DNA of 64,000 nucleotides from Mesobacillus subterraneus. Its GTDB lineage: Bacteria; Bacillota; Bacilli; Bacillales; Cytobacillaceae. The stretch spans positions 1,984,001 to 2,048,000 of the forward strand of contig NZ_CP129019.1 of assembly GCF_020524355.2 (NCBI RefSeq), read 5' to 3'. Positions 25,375-34,050 of the stretch are shown piece after piece (positions within the stretch are counted from its first letter, which is position 1; each line of letters opens with the position of its first letter). A model generated the notes under the pieces. That model was not told where the DNA came from. It searched no databases and worked only from the letters and a program-made list of their open reading frames with translations. Made by a program: the position numbers and the translations under genes.

Positions 25375-26841
25375 ATGAAAAAAATAAAACTTTCCTTAAT
25401 GATCACTGCCAGCCTGCTCCTTGTTTTTATCATTGTCACCATGTTCAATACCCTCACCTTGCAATCCCGTCAGCCCTCACCCAAACATGTTAATGGCTCT
25501 ATAAAAGAAGACCATGCAATCAATACCCTATCAAAAGCAATACAATTTAAAACAGTATCCTATCAGGACCGCAGCAAGATGGACCTGAAAGAATTCGACA
25601 GCTTCATTTCCTTTTTAGAACTGAGTTTTCCCATGGTGCATGAGGAACTTGAGCTTGAAAAAGTGAATGGTTATGCGCTTGTATATAAGTGGAAAGGAAA
25701 TGACTCCACCAAACTCCCTATTGGACTGACAAGCCATTACGATGTTGTTCCTGTTCTTGAAGGTACGGAGGCAAACTGGGAACATGATCCATTCAGCGGG
25801 ACCATTGCCGAAGGAAAGATTTGGGGACGCGGTACACTGGATGACAAAATTGGTGTGATTGGAGTACTTGAAGCTGCAGAACACCTGCTCAGCGAAGGTT
25901 ATCAGCCTTCACGAGATATCTATCTTATGTTCGGGCATGATGAAGAAATCGGTGGGGATAAAGGAGCCGCAATGATTGTAAGCACCCTTAATGAACGAGG
26001 CATCAAGTTTGATTTCGTTTTAGATGAAGGAGGAGCAATCGTGGAGAACATGGTTCCGGGTGTCAATAAACCCGTCGGCGTTGTAGGTGTTTCTGAAAAG
26101 GGTTCTGCGACTGCAGAGCTGTCGATCGAAGGAAGCGGCGGCCATTCTTCGCAGCCAAAAGACAGGACCAATATCGGCAGGATTGCCGGCGCCATTGCTA
26201 AGCTGGAAAAAAACCAGTTTCCTGCCGACCTTAGAGGACCTGTTGAGGATTTATTTGAATTTGTCGCTCCTGAAATGAGCTTTGGCATGAAATATGTCTT
26301 TGCCAACAAATTCATTTTCGAACCGGTCATTGAAAAAATTCTCCTCAAGCAGCCTGCCTCCGCTGCTCTGATCAGGACTACGATCGCGCCAACGATCTTC
26401 CATGCTGGTGAGCAGTACAACGCGCTTCCAGAAAAAGCATCAGCGATTGTCAACCTCCGCCTCATGCCTGGTGATTCGTTGGAAGAAGTGAAGGATTTTA
26501 TTGAAAAAACGATCGATGACGAGGATATCAAAGTTACAATTGAAGGCTCCGAAGCCTCTGGTGTTTCCTCCATTGATAGCTGGCATTTCAAATCCATCCA
26601 GCAAAGCGCAAAAAATGTCTATGAGGAAGCAGTTATCGCCCCCTATCTGATGTTCGCCGGTTCCGATGCAAAGCATTACGACAGCATCGCCGAAAACACA
26701 TATCGTTTCCTCCCTGTCCAGTTGACATCAGAAGATCTTAACAGGATGCATGGAACGAATGAGCATATTAGTATCGAGAACTATCTTAAGGCAATTAGTT
26801 TTTATATGGAAGTTATTATAGAAGCGAATAAAGAACAGTAG
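25375..26841 (+). CDS. M20 family metallopeptidase (carboxypeptidase S-like)
   Basis: A 488-aa zinc-dependent peptidase with an N-terminal membrane anchor or signal (about residues 5-27). M20 metal ligands and catalytic residues are visible: LTSHYDVVPV (His, Asp), GRGTLDDKIG (bridging Asp), FGHDEEIGG (general-base Glu and ligand Glu), SGGHSSQP in the dimerisation domain, and AGSDAKHY (last His). It probably removes C-terminal residues from peptides or N-acyl amino acids. A GGAGG is about 14 nt before the ATG, farther than usual. Confidence 0.9.
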   Translation: MKKIKLSLMITASLLLVFIIVTMFNTLTLQSRQPSPKHVNGSIKEDHAINTLSKAIQFKTVSYQDRSKMDLKEFDSFISFLELSFPMVHEELELEKVNGYALVYKWKGNDSTKLPIGLTSHYDVVPVLEGTEANWEHDPFSGTIAEGKIWGRGTLDDKIGVIGVLEAAEHLLSEGYQPSRDIYLMFGHDEEIGGDKGAAMIVSTLNERGIKFDFVLDEGGAIVENMVPGVNKPVGVVGVSEKGSATAELSIEGSGGHSSQPKDRTNIGRIAGAIAKLEKNQFPADLRGPVEDLFEFVAPEMSFGMKYVFANKFIFEPVIEKILLKQPASAALIRTTIAPTIFHAGEQYNALPEKASAIVNLRLMPGDSLEEVKDFIEKTIDDEDIKVTIEGSEASGVSSIDSWHFKSIQQSAKNVYEEAVIAPYLMFAGSDAKHYDSIAENTYRFLPVQLTSEDLNRMHGTNEHISIENYLKAISFYMEVIIEANKEQ

Positions 26842-26860
26842 AGTATGATTTTTAATGAAT

Positions 26861-26904
26861 TGGGCTGAGATTATTTTACTTTAGTAATAAAGCTCGCCCA
26901 TTTC
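26861..26904 (+). terminator. Terminator after the M20 peptidase
   Basis: GGGCTGAG pairs with CTCGCCC, with an inner TTATT/AATAA stem, followed by TTTCTTTT. Confidence 0.65.
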
Positions 26905-26922
26905 TTTTCCTGTTTTAAAAAA

Positions 26923-27012
26923 GTTTCACTAACATAGTACCGGGTGAACACCCTTTCGGGAATTAAAAAAGCTCACCCTTCTAAGCTTTAAACGAGGTGA
27001 AATTTGTGAAAC
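26923..27012 (+). ncRNA. Candidate structured leader RNA upstream of the GGDEF gene
   Basis: Nested complementary pieces suggest a folded RNA. GTTTCAC (26923-26929) pairs perfectly with GTGAAAC (27006-27012); inside it GGGTGA (26942-26947) pairs with TCACCC (26973-26978); and a CCC-TTTC-GGG mini-hairpin lies within. It ends about 150 bp before the diguanylate cyclase gene. It does not match the c-di-GMP riboswitch consensus. The class is unknown and the call rests on hand-drawn pairing only. Confidence 0.3.
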
Positions 27013-27159
27013 TATATTGGCTGTCAATCTTCTTTAATTGAACTAAGTTTTACCCCATTGCATAGCTACCTCTCTATCATTTTTGTTTTCTGCTAAAACA
27101 TTGTACATTTATGTCGATAAAATAGAGAAGAGATTGTTGAACGAGAGGGATTTTTTTAT

Positions 27160-28803
27160 ATGAAACTAAACCTCCGAGCCTATATGGCTCTATTTTTTGG
27201 TGTCATCATCATAGCGCTGACGATGCTATTGAGCATAACGATCAGCAAACATTCTAGTGAAACGATAAAAAGAGAGATAGGAAATAGCCTGTCTACTACG
27301 TCCTTTCATATGGCAGATAAACTGGATTCGTTCATGTGGTCACGTATCGGAGAAGTTGAGGTCCTAAGTCAAATTGAGGATATTAATTCTCTTGAAGATC
27401 TGCAGTCAGCACAGGTATTGCTGGACCAGTTAAATACGAGTATACCAGTATTTTCGTGGATTGGACTGACCGACTCGACTGGTAAGGTGGTCGCAGCCTC
27501 TGACGAGATTCTTGTAGGAGTAGATATTTCTCAGCGCCCTGTTTATCTGGAAGGGAAAAAAGGAACTTTCATTGGCGATGTCCATAACGCAGTTCTTCTT
27601 GCAAACCTGCTTCCGAATCCAACTGGAGAACCGATGCAATTTGTTGACATCAGCAAAGCGTTAGTAGATGAAAATGGGAAATTCACTGGTGTTCTGACCA
27701 CACATCTTAGTTGGGAATGGTCAAGGCAAGTTCAGGATGAAATCGTCGAACCTTTAAAGGATGAATTGAGCGGAGCCGAAGTATTTGTGGTGAGTGATTT
27801 GGACAGCACCGTTCTCCTTGGACCAGATAGTATGACTGGGAAAGTCCTTGATGTTGAGAGTGTACAAAAAGCAAGGAAGGGTGCCAACAGTTGGGTCGTT
27901 GAAAAGTGGCCGGACGGTAAAAATTATTTGACCGGATTCGCAGTTGGCGACGGTCATGATGATTATTCTGGACTTGGATGGACAGTCATTGTCCGTCTCC
28001 CTGAAGAGAACGCTTTTTCCCCTGTCGGACAATTAAAATCTTTTATTATCAAACTGGGAACAATAACTGCTTTTGTCTTTGCTTTCATCGGCTGGCTCCT
28101 AGCTGGTTTCATAACCAACCCTTTACGAAAGATATCCAGAGCTGCCCATTGTATAAGAATCGGCAAAGAAAGCACAATTCCTTTAATAAAAGGAATCAAA
28201 GACCTTGAACTCCTATCCAGTTCCTTGAGGGATTTGGTTGACACATTGGTACATACAGAATCCAGTTTAGGGAAAATGGAAAAACTGGCACATCATGATC
28301 TTCTGACCGGTCTTGGAAATCGTACAGCGCTTGATCAATTTTTAGGACAAGCCAAAACTACCGGGAATTCATTATCCTTTTTATATTTAGATTTGGATGG
28401 ATTTAAAATAATCAACGATACTTATGGACATCAAACAGGTGACCTGCTGTTAATAGAAGTGGCTCGCAGGCTGAAAGAATTTAGCCGGAAAGAAGATCCT
28501 ATCTTCAGAATTGGCGGTGACGAATTTCTTATGGTTGTCAGCAGTCCAGCTGAGTCAAAGAAACATGTGCTTAGCGCCATAGCGAACAAGCTGATTAAAA
28601 ACATTAACAACCCTTATGAAGTAGCTGAATCAAAACTTCATGTCGGATGCAGCGTTGGTGGCGCAATATGACCCAAACATGACATCGACCCTTTTACCGT
28701 CATTAGTTACGCTGATGAAGCACTATATGCCTCGAAACGAGCCGGTAAAAATATGTTCACCTTTCACACGGATAAACAACAAAAAGAAATGCCAGGAGTG
28801 TAA
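27160..28803 (+). pseudogene. Membrane diguanylate cyclase with Cache sensor, interrupted by TGA
   Basis: Layout: transmembrane helix (about 7-29), extracytoplasmic Cache domain (about 35-290, with GVDISQRPVYLEGKKGTF), second helix (about 298-318), HAMP, then a GGDEF domain that makes c-di-GMP. The active-site motif GGDEF is at 452-456, and the inhibitory I-site RKED lies five residues before it. Codon 504 (28669-28671) is TGA, but the frame continues for 43 codons with the normal end of a GGDEF domain (ISYADEALYASKRAGKN). TGG would give the expected aromatic residue. Loss of the last 44 residues probably inactivates the cyclase unless the stop is read through or is an error. Confidence 0.8.
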
Positions 28804-28817
28804 TCTCCTGGCATTTT
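28789..28817 (+). terminator. Terminator after the GGDEF gene
   Basis: The stem AATGCCAGGAG/CTCCTGGCATT overlaps the TAA stop and is followed by TTTG. Its position supports the end of the gene at 28803 rather than at the internal TGA. Confidence 0.8.
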
Positions 28818-28825
28818 GTGTTTTA

Positions 28826-28929
28826 TCCGCACATTATTCCCTTTAATGTGAAGATAATCTTCGTACATCCAGATCTATCCGCACATTATTCCTTTTAATG
28901 TGATGAAAATCTTTGTTTCTGTATTCAGA
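28826..28929. repeat. Two copies of a 52-bp repeat with hairpin CACATTA/TAATGTG
   Basis: TCCGCACATTATTCC begins at 28826 and again at 28878, exactly 52 bp apart. Each copy contains the inverted repeat CACATTA/TAATGTG around a 5-7-nt loop. The second unit diverges in its latter half. The period equals that of the TTCGGAC arrays although the motif is different. It lies between two converging genes. Confidence 0.7.
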
Positions 28930-29071
28930 AGTCTCCTCGAAAAGAGCCCCTACACCTTATATTACGAGATTCATATTGAAACATGAATGAAAAGCAATAT
29001 TCAATGCGAAAACAGCCTTTTCAAAACATCCAGTCGAGAAGGATTAGTGAATTGGATGATAATACAATTAA

Positions 29072-29521
29072 TTACAATTCTTCTCCGTTTTTCATTAAGA
29101 ACTCCTCCAGCCATTGATAATCCACAGGGCCATTTGTGATTTCATATTGATACTGATCATTTAATAGAACATCCCTTTCGATTAACGAAGGCGTGGTAAC
29201 TTGGTCGTCTTCATATTCCAATTGGAATATGAATTGTTCGTCTGGATATTCAGAAACAAAATCGCGATCGCCAATTTTTTTCACTCTATATTGACTTAGG
29301 TAACTAATCAGCTCCTGGATTGCCTTATCATCAGTTAATTGCCGATTATATGCTGCCTTTTCATCCTTAATCGGAAGTTGATTATAATAGATTTTTTCAA
29401 TTTTGCTTGTATCTAGCAAATCCGCTAAAGTCTTTTCACGATAATCGTCCCAACTGGTAACACCATATATAAGTAAAATAACAATTACGATGGAAAATAT
29501 ATAGAAGTTTTTCTTTTTCAA
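29072..29521 (-). CDS. Hypothetical membrane-anchored protein, 149 aa
   Basis: One N-terminal helix (YIFSIVIVILLIYGV), then an acidic extracytoplasmic domain with no recognised family. Start TTG at 29521 overlaps the stop of the upstream gene (TTGA arrangement) and has AAGGAAGGAGAG before it. This indicates translational coupling with the membrane protein at 29518-29898. Confidence 0.65.
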   Translation of the reverse strand: MKKKNFYIFSIVIVILLIYGVTSWDDYREKTLADLLDTSKIEKIYYNQLPIKDEKAAYNRQLTDDKAIQELISYLSQYRVKKIGDRDFVSEYPDEQFIFQLEYEDDQVTTPSLIERDVLLNDQYQYEITNGPVDYQWLEEFLMKNGEEL

Positions 29522-29898
29522 ACCCTCTCTCCTTCCTTTAAGGATAAAACTCTCCCTAAAATGAAGCCATAAATCCAGTGACCCGCCATCCAAAATAAAA
29601 AGGCGTTTGCACTGGTGATTGGTGGTGTCCGTTCTGAGAGAAGCGTTGTTGGATAGAGCAGCAAACCAACTATTAAGCTCACTCTAATAACAAAGCGAGA
29701 GATTGTTTCTTTTTGAAAGTTCTTTCTGGTAATGTAAAAGTTAAGCCCGAATGCCAGTACTATTGCTATCACCATATGCAAACCAAACTCCACAACTTCA
29801 GATAATTTAAAATCCTTAAGAATCGGTATATAATCAACATTCAGCAATAAGGTATAAACTTTTATGCTTGTTATAGATTGGCTTAGCTTTAAAAACAA
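29518..29898 (-). CDS. Hypothetical membrane protein, at least 126 aa
   Basis: Four hydrophobic segments, including FGLHMVIAIVLAFGLNFYI and FLFWMAGHWIYGFILG. Reminiscent of the YagU/YqhR-type membrane proteins, but not firmly assigned. The frame extends upstream of the TTG at 29898 with protein-like sequence (IKPLVGGLISGIVLG) to an ATC at 29953-29955 that sits behind a perfect GGAGGGAG site. The true start is therefore either a rare ATC codon, or the nearby ATG with one base missing from the following A5 run. Confidence 0.6.
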   Translation of the reverse strand: MFLKLSQSITSIKVYTLLLNVDYIPILKDFKLSEVVEFGLHMVIAIVLAFGLNFYITRKNFQKETISRFVIRVSLIVGLLLYPTTLLSERTPPITSANAFLFWMAGHWIYGFILGRVLSLKEGERV

Positions 29899-30050
29899 TC
29901 CAAGGACGATCCCTGATATCAGCCCTCCGACTAATGGTTTTATTTTTGCATTGATAGGACTTCTCCCTCCTCTAAGTTATCATAAAATCAAATTGTCGAT
30001 TCATTCGTTACCTATTCGGGAGAAATGGCTGATATTCCTGTAGGGAATAG

Positions 30051-30079
30051 AAAAAAGCAAGTCATCTAGACCTGCTTTT
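30051..30079 (-). terminator. Terminator
   Basis: The minus-strand stem AAAAGCAGGT/ACTTGCTTTT with T6, downstream of the small gene at 30103. Confidence 0.65.
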
Positions 30080-30102
30080 CAGTGATATAGCGACTTTACT
30101 CT

Positions 30103-30342
30103 CTAAAGGTCGCTTAACAATTGGTTAATCTCCGATTGGCTCAATCTTACCGGCATCTGATCATTTAGAGTGATGATTTGCCCATCGGGATCGTTTTGAT
30201 GTTTTTTCAAATATTCATAAACGGAATTCATCTGGAACTCTTTGAAAATAGATTGGGTATCAAAACTTTTCACCCGCTGCAGAGAAAATTCGTTTATAGC
30301 TTGATCGAATTAACCAGAGATGATCTTTCCCTCAACAAACAT
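30103..30342 (-). pseudogene. Small hypothetical gene (79 codons) with premature TAA
   Basis: From ATG 30342 (AGGGAG upstream) the frame reads MFVEGKIISG, then TAA at 30310-30312, and continues in frame with a protein-like sequence (FDQAINEFSLQRVKSF ... SQSEINQLLSDL) to TAG at 30103 and a terminator. CAA (Gln) to TAA is the simplest explanation. The family is unknown. The intact start, open remainder and terminator argue that it was recently functional or that the stop is an error. Confidence 0.55.
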
Positions 30343-30405
30343 TCTATCACTCCCTTTGTATGGTGAAGATATTTTCCCCCATACCTAGGAACAAAACACA
30401 TCGAG

Positions 30406-31296
30406 TTAACCGAAATATTTTTGATACTCTTCTTCAAGCAGGCGAGGATTTAATTCCTCGTATGCTAACTCCTTTGAGGTGATACAAAGTCCGGCACAAA
30501 TTGTTCCCAGTTTCAGTGATTCCTCCGTTGATTTCCCCTTTAAAAACCCAAATAAGAAGCCAGAGAAAAAGCTGTCACCTGCCCCGTTAGCATCCTTGTA
30601 TTGATAATCTCTGATAATCGGAGTTTCAATCCATTTCTGATGACTTGTAAGAGCCGTTGCCCCATTCTTTCCGTGTGTGCAGACAACCATTTGTTTCCCC
30701 ATAGATATCCACTTTTCCATCATCGGTTTGTAATCAGGCATATGATCAGAGCTAACGAAAATAAAATCTGCAATCTCGATAAACGCTTCGTGATATGGGT
30801 TGCCGGGATTATAGTCATGTAAATCTGTCCAGACAGGTTTGTTATATTTTTTAATAAGTGGAATAAGCTGCTTTGTGTATGCGATGATATTCAACACAAT
30901 TAAATCAGAACCTTTAATTAGCTGCTCGATCCTGTGCAAGTTAAGATGCAATTCAGCTGAAGACTGGGTGACAAAGATCGAAATCCGCTCTCCGGCTAGG
31001 CTCATCAAGTTCACATGCCTTTCAGTCCCCCGAGGGTCATGGTCATAAACAAAATCGACACCATCTTCATCCAGTTTCTTTCTGATTTTCGCTCCATACT
31101 CATCATTCCCGATAATGGAATGGAGTGTAACAGGAATATTCAGCTTCGACAGGTTCAGTGCTTTCCCTGCACCAGTAGAACCCAAAGTCTCAGTAAATGC
31201 TGCATAATGGATGGTTTGCGGCACCGGATCTGGAAGTTTTTCCAGATGAATGACAGAATCGAAAGTAGTTCCACCTATTATAAGTACATTACCCAT
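30406..31296 (-). CDS. PfkB-family sugar kinase
   Basis: A ribokinase-like kinase of 296 aa. It has NVLIIGGTTFDSVIHLEKLPDP at the N-terminus, GSTGAGKALNLSKLN for substrate binding, and the C-terminal DANGAGDSFFSGF anion-hole/catalytic Asp motif. It probably phosphorylates a sugar or nucleoside; which one is not evident. The ATG at 31296 has AAGGAGG 7 nt upstream and gives the normal length; the frame is open further upstream without a ribosome site. Confidence 0.9.
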   Translation of the reverse strand: MGNVLIIGGTTFDSVIHLEKLPDPVPQTIHYAAFTETLGSTGAGKALNLSKLNIPVTLHSIIGNDEYGAKIRKKLDEDGVDFVYDHDPRGTERHVNLMSLAGERISIFVTQSSAELHLNLHRIEQLIKGSDLIVLNIIAYTKQLIPLIKKYNKPVWTDLHDYNPGNPYHEAFIEIADFIFVSSDHMPDYKPMMEKWISMGKQMVVCTHGKNGATALTSHQKWIETPIIRDYQYKDANGAGDSFFSGFLFGFLKGKSTEESLKLGTICAGLCITSKELAYEELNPRLLEEEYQKYFG

Positions 31297-31713
31297 GTGT
31301 TGTCCTCCTTTTTCCGTTACACCTGTAAAATCAACGTCAAGTATCGATAGCTCTGCCTCCGTAAAATCGAAAAACACACTGGTATTGATAAGCATTTAGC
31401 CATTGAACCTTGAAGGTATGATCATCAACCAGCCTCTACGTTGTCTTCACTAAATCGATGGACATCATCTAGTCCGACGAAAATATCTAAAACCCACTCA
31501 TGTTATTCTTCTGGTTAAGACTAAGACGTTACTACTTTAATTTAGGTTATGAATATTAGTTCGAAGTTCGCCAACCTATAATTAGAGCATAACAAAAACA
31601 GACCTTTTAACTATAGACTTATTTGTCTAGTCAACAACATCTTCAAGAAGATTCTTTGACATTTACTCTGTATTTTTATAAGGGAAAACACTCATAAGTT
31701 ATAATTTTCCCAA
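31297..31713. other. Intergenic stretch without recognised genes
   Basis: About 420 AT-rich bases between the PfkB gene start and the terminator of the upstream minus-strand gene. It should hold the PfkB promoter. No small gene, repeat or structured RNA was recognised. Confidence 0.5.
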
Positions 31714-31740
31714 AGAAAAAGAAGCGTTTTAGGCGCTTCT
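31714..31740 (-). terminator. Terminator
   Basis: The minus-strand stem AGAAGCG/CGCTTCT with a T-rich tail, following the membrane protein gene at 31778. Confidence 0.75.
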
Positions 31741-31777
31741 CATAATCATTTCCTGATTCCCTTCGGTTCTTTTCTAC

Positions 31778-32437
31778 TCACAACTTCCTGACTTTATCAT
31801 CATCAACAATTTTTAAATTAATCCCCCAGGCTTCCCCACTCATTGACCCAACTCCTAATTTAGAAAGATCTATTTCAGTTTTAATTATGATTATTTCTCT
31901 TTCTTTTTTATCCAGGATTACTTCGAATGGACCTCCTTGATTCATTAAGGAGAGTAATGGTGTTTCATCTTCGAACCGGTATTTTTCATAGAATTCAATG
32001 TTGAATTGAACGGTTTGATTGCTGTGATTTTTAAAAGGGAGCTGGCAGTTAGCATATAGGGTAGATTCGTCTTTCATTTCAAACTTACAGGAACTTCCCT
32101 TTCGCTCATATTCCACCGCATTGATACCTGATGCGAATGTTCTTTGATATGCACTTACCAGTTCTGTCGGTAAGAAAACAACCAGTAATATGGCGAACAA
32201 GACCATTCGCTTATGAAATTTTTCCAGAGATTTTACCAGGAAGAATAAACTGATTCCGAATAAGATAAGACCTGTGATTCCAATATAATTAACTCCTTCT
32301 GTGGTGGTAATTGGAAAATTCAAAGCTGAACTAACTTCCTGCCCGAGGGGATATTCATGAGGGAATGGAAAGTTAAGTGCTATTGATAAAAAGAAAAAAA
32401 TAATGGCAGTGATCAAAAATCCTTTATTTCTCAGCAT
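31778..32437 (-). CDS. Hypothetical membrane protein, 219 aa
   Basis: Three hydrophobic segments in the first 105 residues (about 5-24, 50-68, 78-98), then a beta-rich extracytoplasmic domain with two Cys (SSCKFEM and ANCQLPF) that could form a disulfide. No family is recognised. The ATG at 32437 is favoured because AGGAG lies 11 nt upstream; the in-frame TTG at 32449 directly abuts it. Confidence 0.6.
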   Translation of the reverse strand: MLRNKGFLITAIIFFFLSIALNFPFPHEYPLGQEVSSALNFPITTTEGVNYIGITGLILFGISLFFLVKSLEKFHKRMVLFAILLVVFLPTELVSAYQRTFASGINAVEYERKGSSCKFEMKDESTLYANCQLPFKNHSNQTVQFNIEFYEKYRFEDETPLLSLMNQGGPFEVILDKKEREIIIIKTEIDLSKLGVGSMSGEAWGINLKIVDDDKVRKL

Positions 32438-32531
32438 CGGAACATTCAACTCCTACTCTTCTTTTATTCCGTCTTCACGCAATTAGCGTCCCAGCTGGAA
32501 TACCTGATTGTCTAAATGTCTATCCAACTGA

Positions 32532-32942
32532 CTATGAAAAAAGTAAATTCAATACATCAAATTGAATGATGACCAACACAATGATAATAAGGAGGACCCC
32601 TTCTCCAAGTGACAGAATAGACTGCTTAGGATCGGGAGAAGCTTTCCATTCAAAGTAGGCGCGAACAAAGCTTTCAGATGTTATAATCAACGTCATGATA
32701 AAAAGTAATAGATTTACAGAAAAGTCATGAAAATATAATTGGTACATAAAAATCAAATACAAAGTTGCTGCAGTAATTCGGACCATCCAATCTACCTTCC
32801 GATGAGTACTATTAATATGATTATAGGAAAATATCTTCTTTTTCACTTTTTTAATATTGAACAACTTTCTTAAAACGAACTTGGATGCGGCTAATAGGGC
32901 AATGATAGATATAATAAGAATAAAGAATTCCAACCATGGCAT
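32532..32942 (-). CDS. DUF4181 family membrane protein
   Basis: A 136-aa protein with about four hydrophobic segments. The loop SFVRAYFEWKASPDPKQSILSL is the recognisable signature of DUF4181 proteins, which are widespread in Bacilli and of unknown function. GAAGGAG lies before the ATG at 32942. Confidence 0.75.
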   Translation of the reverse strand: MPWLEFFILIISIIALLAASKFVLRKLFNIKKVKKKIFSYNHINSTHRKVDWMVRITAATLYLIFMYQLYFHDFSVNLLLFIMTLIITSESFVRAYFEWKASPDPKQSILSLGEGVLLIIIVLVIIQFDVLNLLFS

Positions 32943-33102
32943 ATAATCACTCCTTCACGAACTATTTTACCATTAAGTACCATTATTTGGTACATCCTAC
33001 GCTAATATTTCTTTTTTGCATGTATTTCCAAAAAACTATTTCGCTTTTCGAAAAAGATGCTACAATACTATTTATACAATTTAGAAGAATGAAGGGAATA
33101 TA

Positions 33103-34038
33103 ATGAACAAAAAATTATGGCTAACATATGGCATGTTGACTTTCGCAACGGCAACATGGGGCAGTGCATTCATCGCAGGAAAATATGCTGTTCAGAGCTT
33201 TGACCCAGCTACTGTCGCTTTTTTCAGGTTTTTTGGTGCTGTGCTTCTGCTAGTACCTCTTATGTTCGTGATGGAGAAAAATCGCCAAAAACCAAACTTG
33301 AAGGATTATGGCTTGTTTGCAGTGCTGGGCCTGACTGGGATTGCCTTGTACAATATCTTCTTTTTCCTGGCCAGCAAGCATGCGCCAGTAATCAAAAGCT
33401 CGCTGTTCATCGCTTCCAATCCGGTCTTGATTGTGCTTTTATCGGCTTTATTTCTAAGAGAAACAATTACACGCAATAACGTGATCGGCTTGGCAATCGC
33501 CTTGTCAGGAGCCTTTTTCATTATTACCGAGGGACAGCTGCTAAGCCTGTTCAGTCTAGGATTTGAGCCAATCGACTTTGTTCTTATGGGCGCAGTTGTC
33601 AGTTGGGCATTATACAGTGTCGTCGGCAAAATTGTTTTGAAGAAGTTCAGCTCGGTCGAGTCTACCACCTACGCAGTGGCTTTCGGAACTCTTTTCCTTC
33701 TGCCGTTTGCCCTGGCAGAAACAACCTGGCAGGATATTCAGCAGGCAACAGGTACAACATGGATTGCAATCATCCACATGAGCGTTCTGGTCACTGTTGT
33801 TTCTTTCGTCATGTACTACAACGGAATCAAAGAAGTTGGCGCAGCAAAGGCATCGATTTTCATCAATGTAATGCCCGTATCTGCAGTCATAATGGCAACT
33901 CTGTTTTTAGGTGAAAATTTCACCGCTGCTCATGCCATCGGAGCTGCCCTCGTGCTATCTGGTGTTTATATTGGAACAAACCCGCGGCTTTTTAAAAAGA
34001 AGAAAGCTGGCAAGTTTGCAAAAAACGAAATCGCATAA
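33103..34038 (+). CDS. EamA/DMT family transporter
   Basis: A drug/metabolite transporter of 311 aa with ten predicted helices in two EamA repeats (TFATATWGSAFIAGKYAV at the start of the first; FVLMGAVVSWALYSVVGKIVL at the start of the second). It probably exports a small metabolite. The acetamidase-family gene begins 12 bp after its stop, so the two form an operon. Confidence 0.9.
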   Translation: MNKKLWLTYGMLTFATATWGSAFIAGKYAVQSFDPATVAFFRFFGAVLLLVPLMFVMEKNRQKPNLKDYGLFAVLGLTGIALYNIFFFLASKHAPVIKSSLFIASNPVLIVLLSALFLRETITRNNVIGLAIALSGAFFIITEGQLLSLFSLGFEPIDFVLMGAVVSWALYSVVGKIVLKKFSSVESTTYAVAFGTLFLLPFALAETTWQDIQQATGTTWIAIIHMSVLVTVVSFVMYYNGIKEVGAAKASIFINVMPVSAVIMATLFLGENFTAAHAIGAALVLSGVYIGTNPRLFKKKKAGKFAKNEIA

Positions 34039-34050
34039 GGGGCTGAAGGT

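Noticed and set aside
25920..26597. 225-codon minus-strand frame
   Set aside because: Entirely antisense to the M20 peptidase, whose metal ligands and domains are all recognisable; no ribosome site.
26923..27012. c-di-GMP riboswitch
   Set aside because: The conserved aptamer core and tetraloop-receptor elements of the GEMM class are not present.
3736..28671. Reassignment of TGA to tryptophan in this organism
   Set aside because: TGA is used as a normal stop elsewhere in the window (for example the HD-domain gene and the gene at 29518), TGG is common, and TAA codons also interrupt genes.
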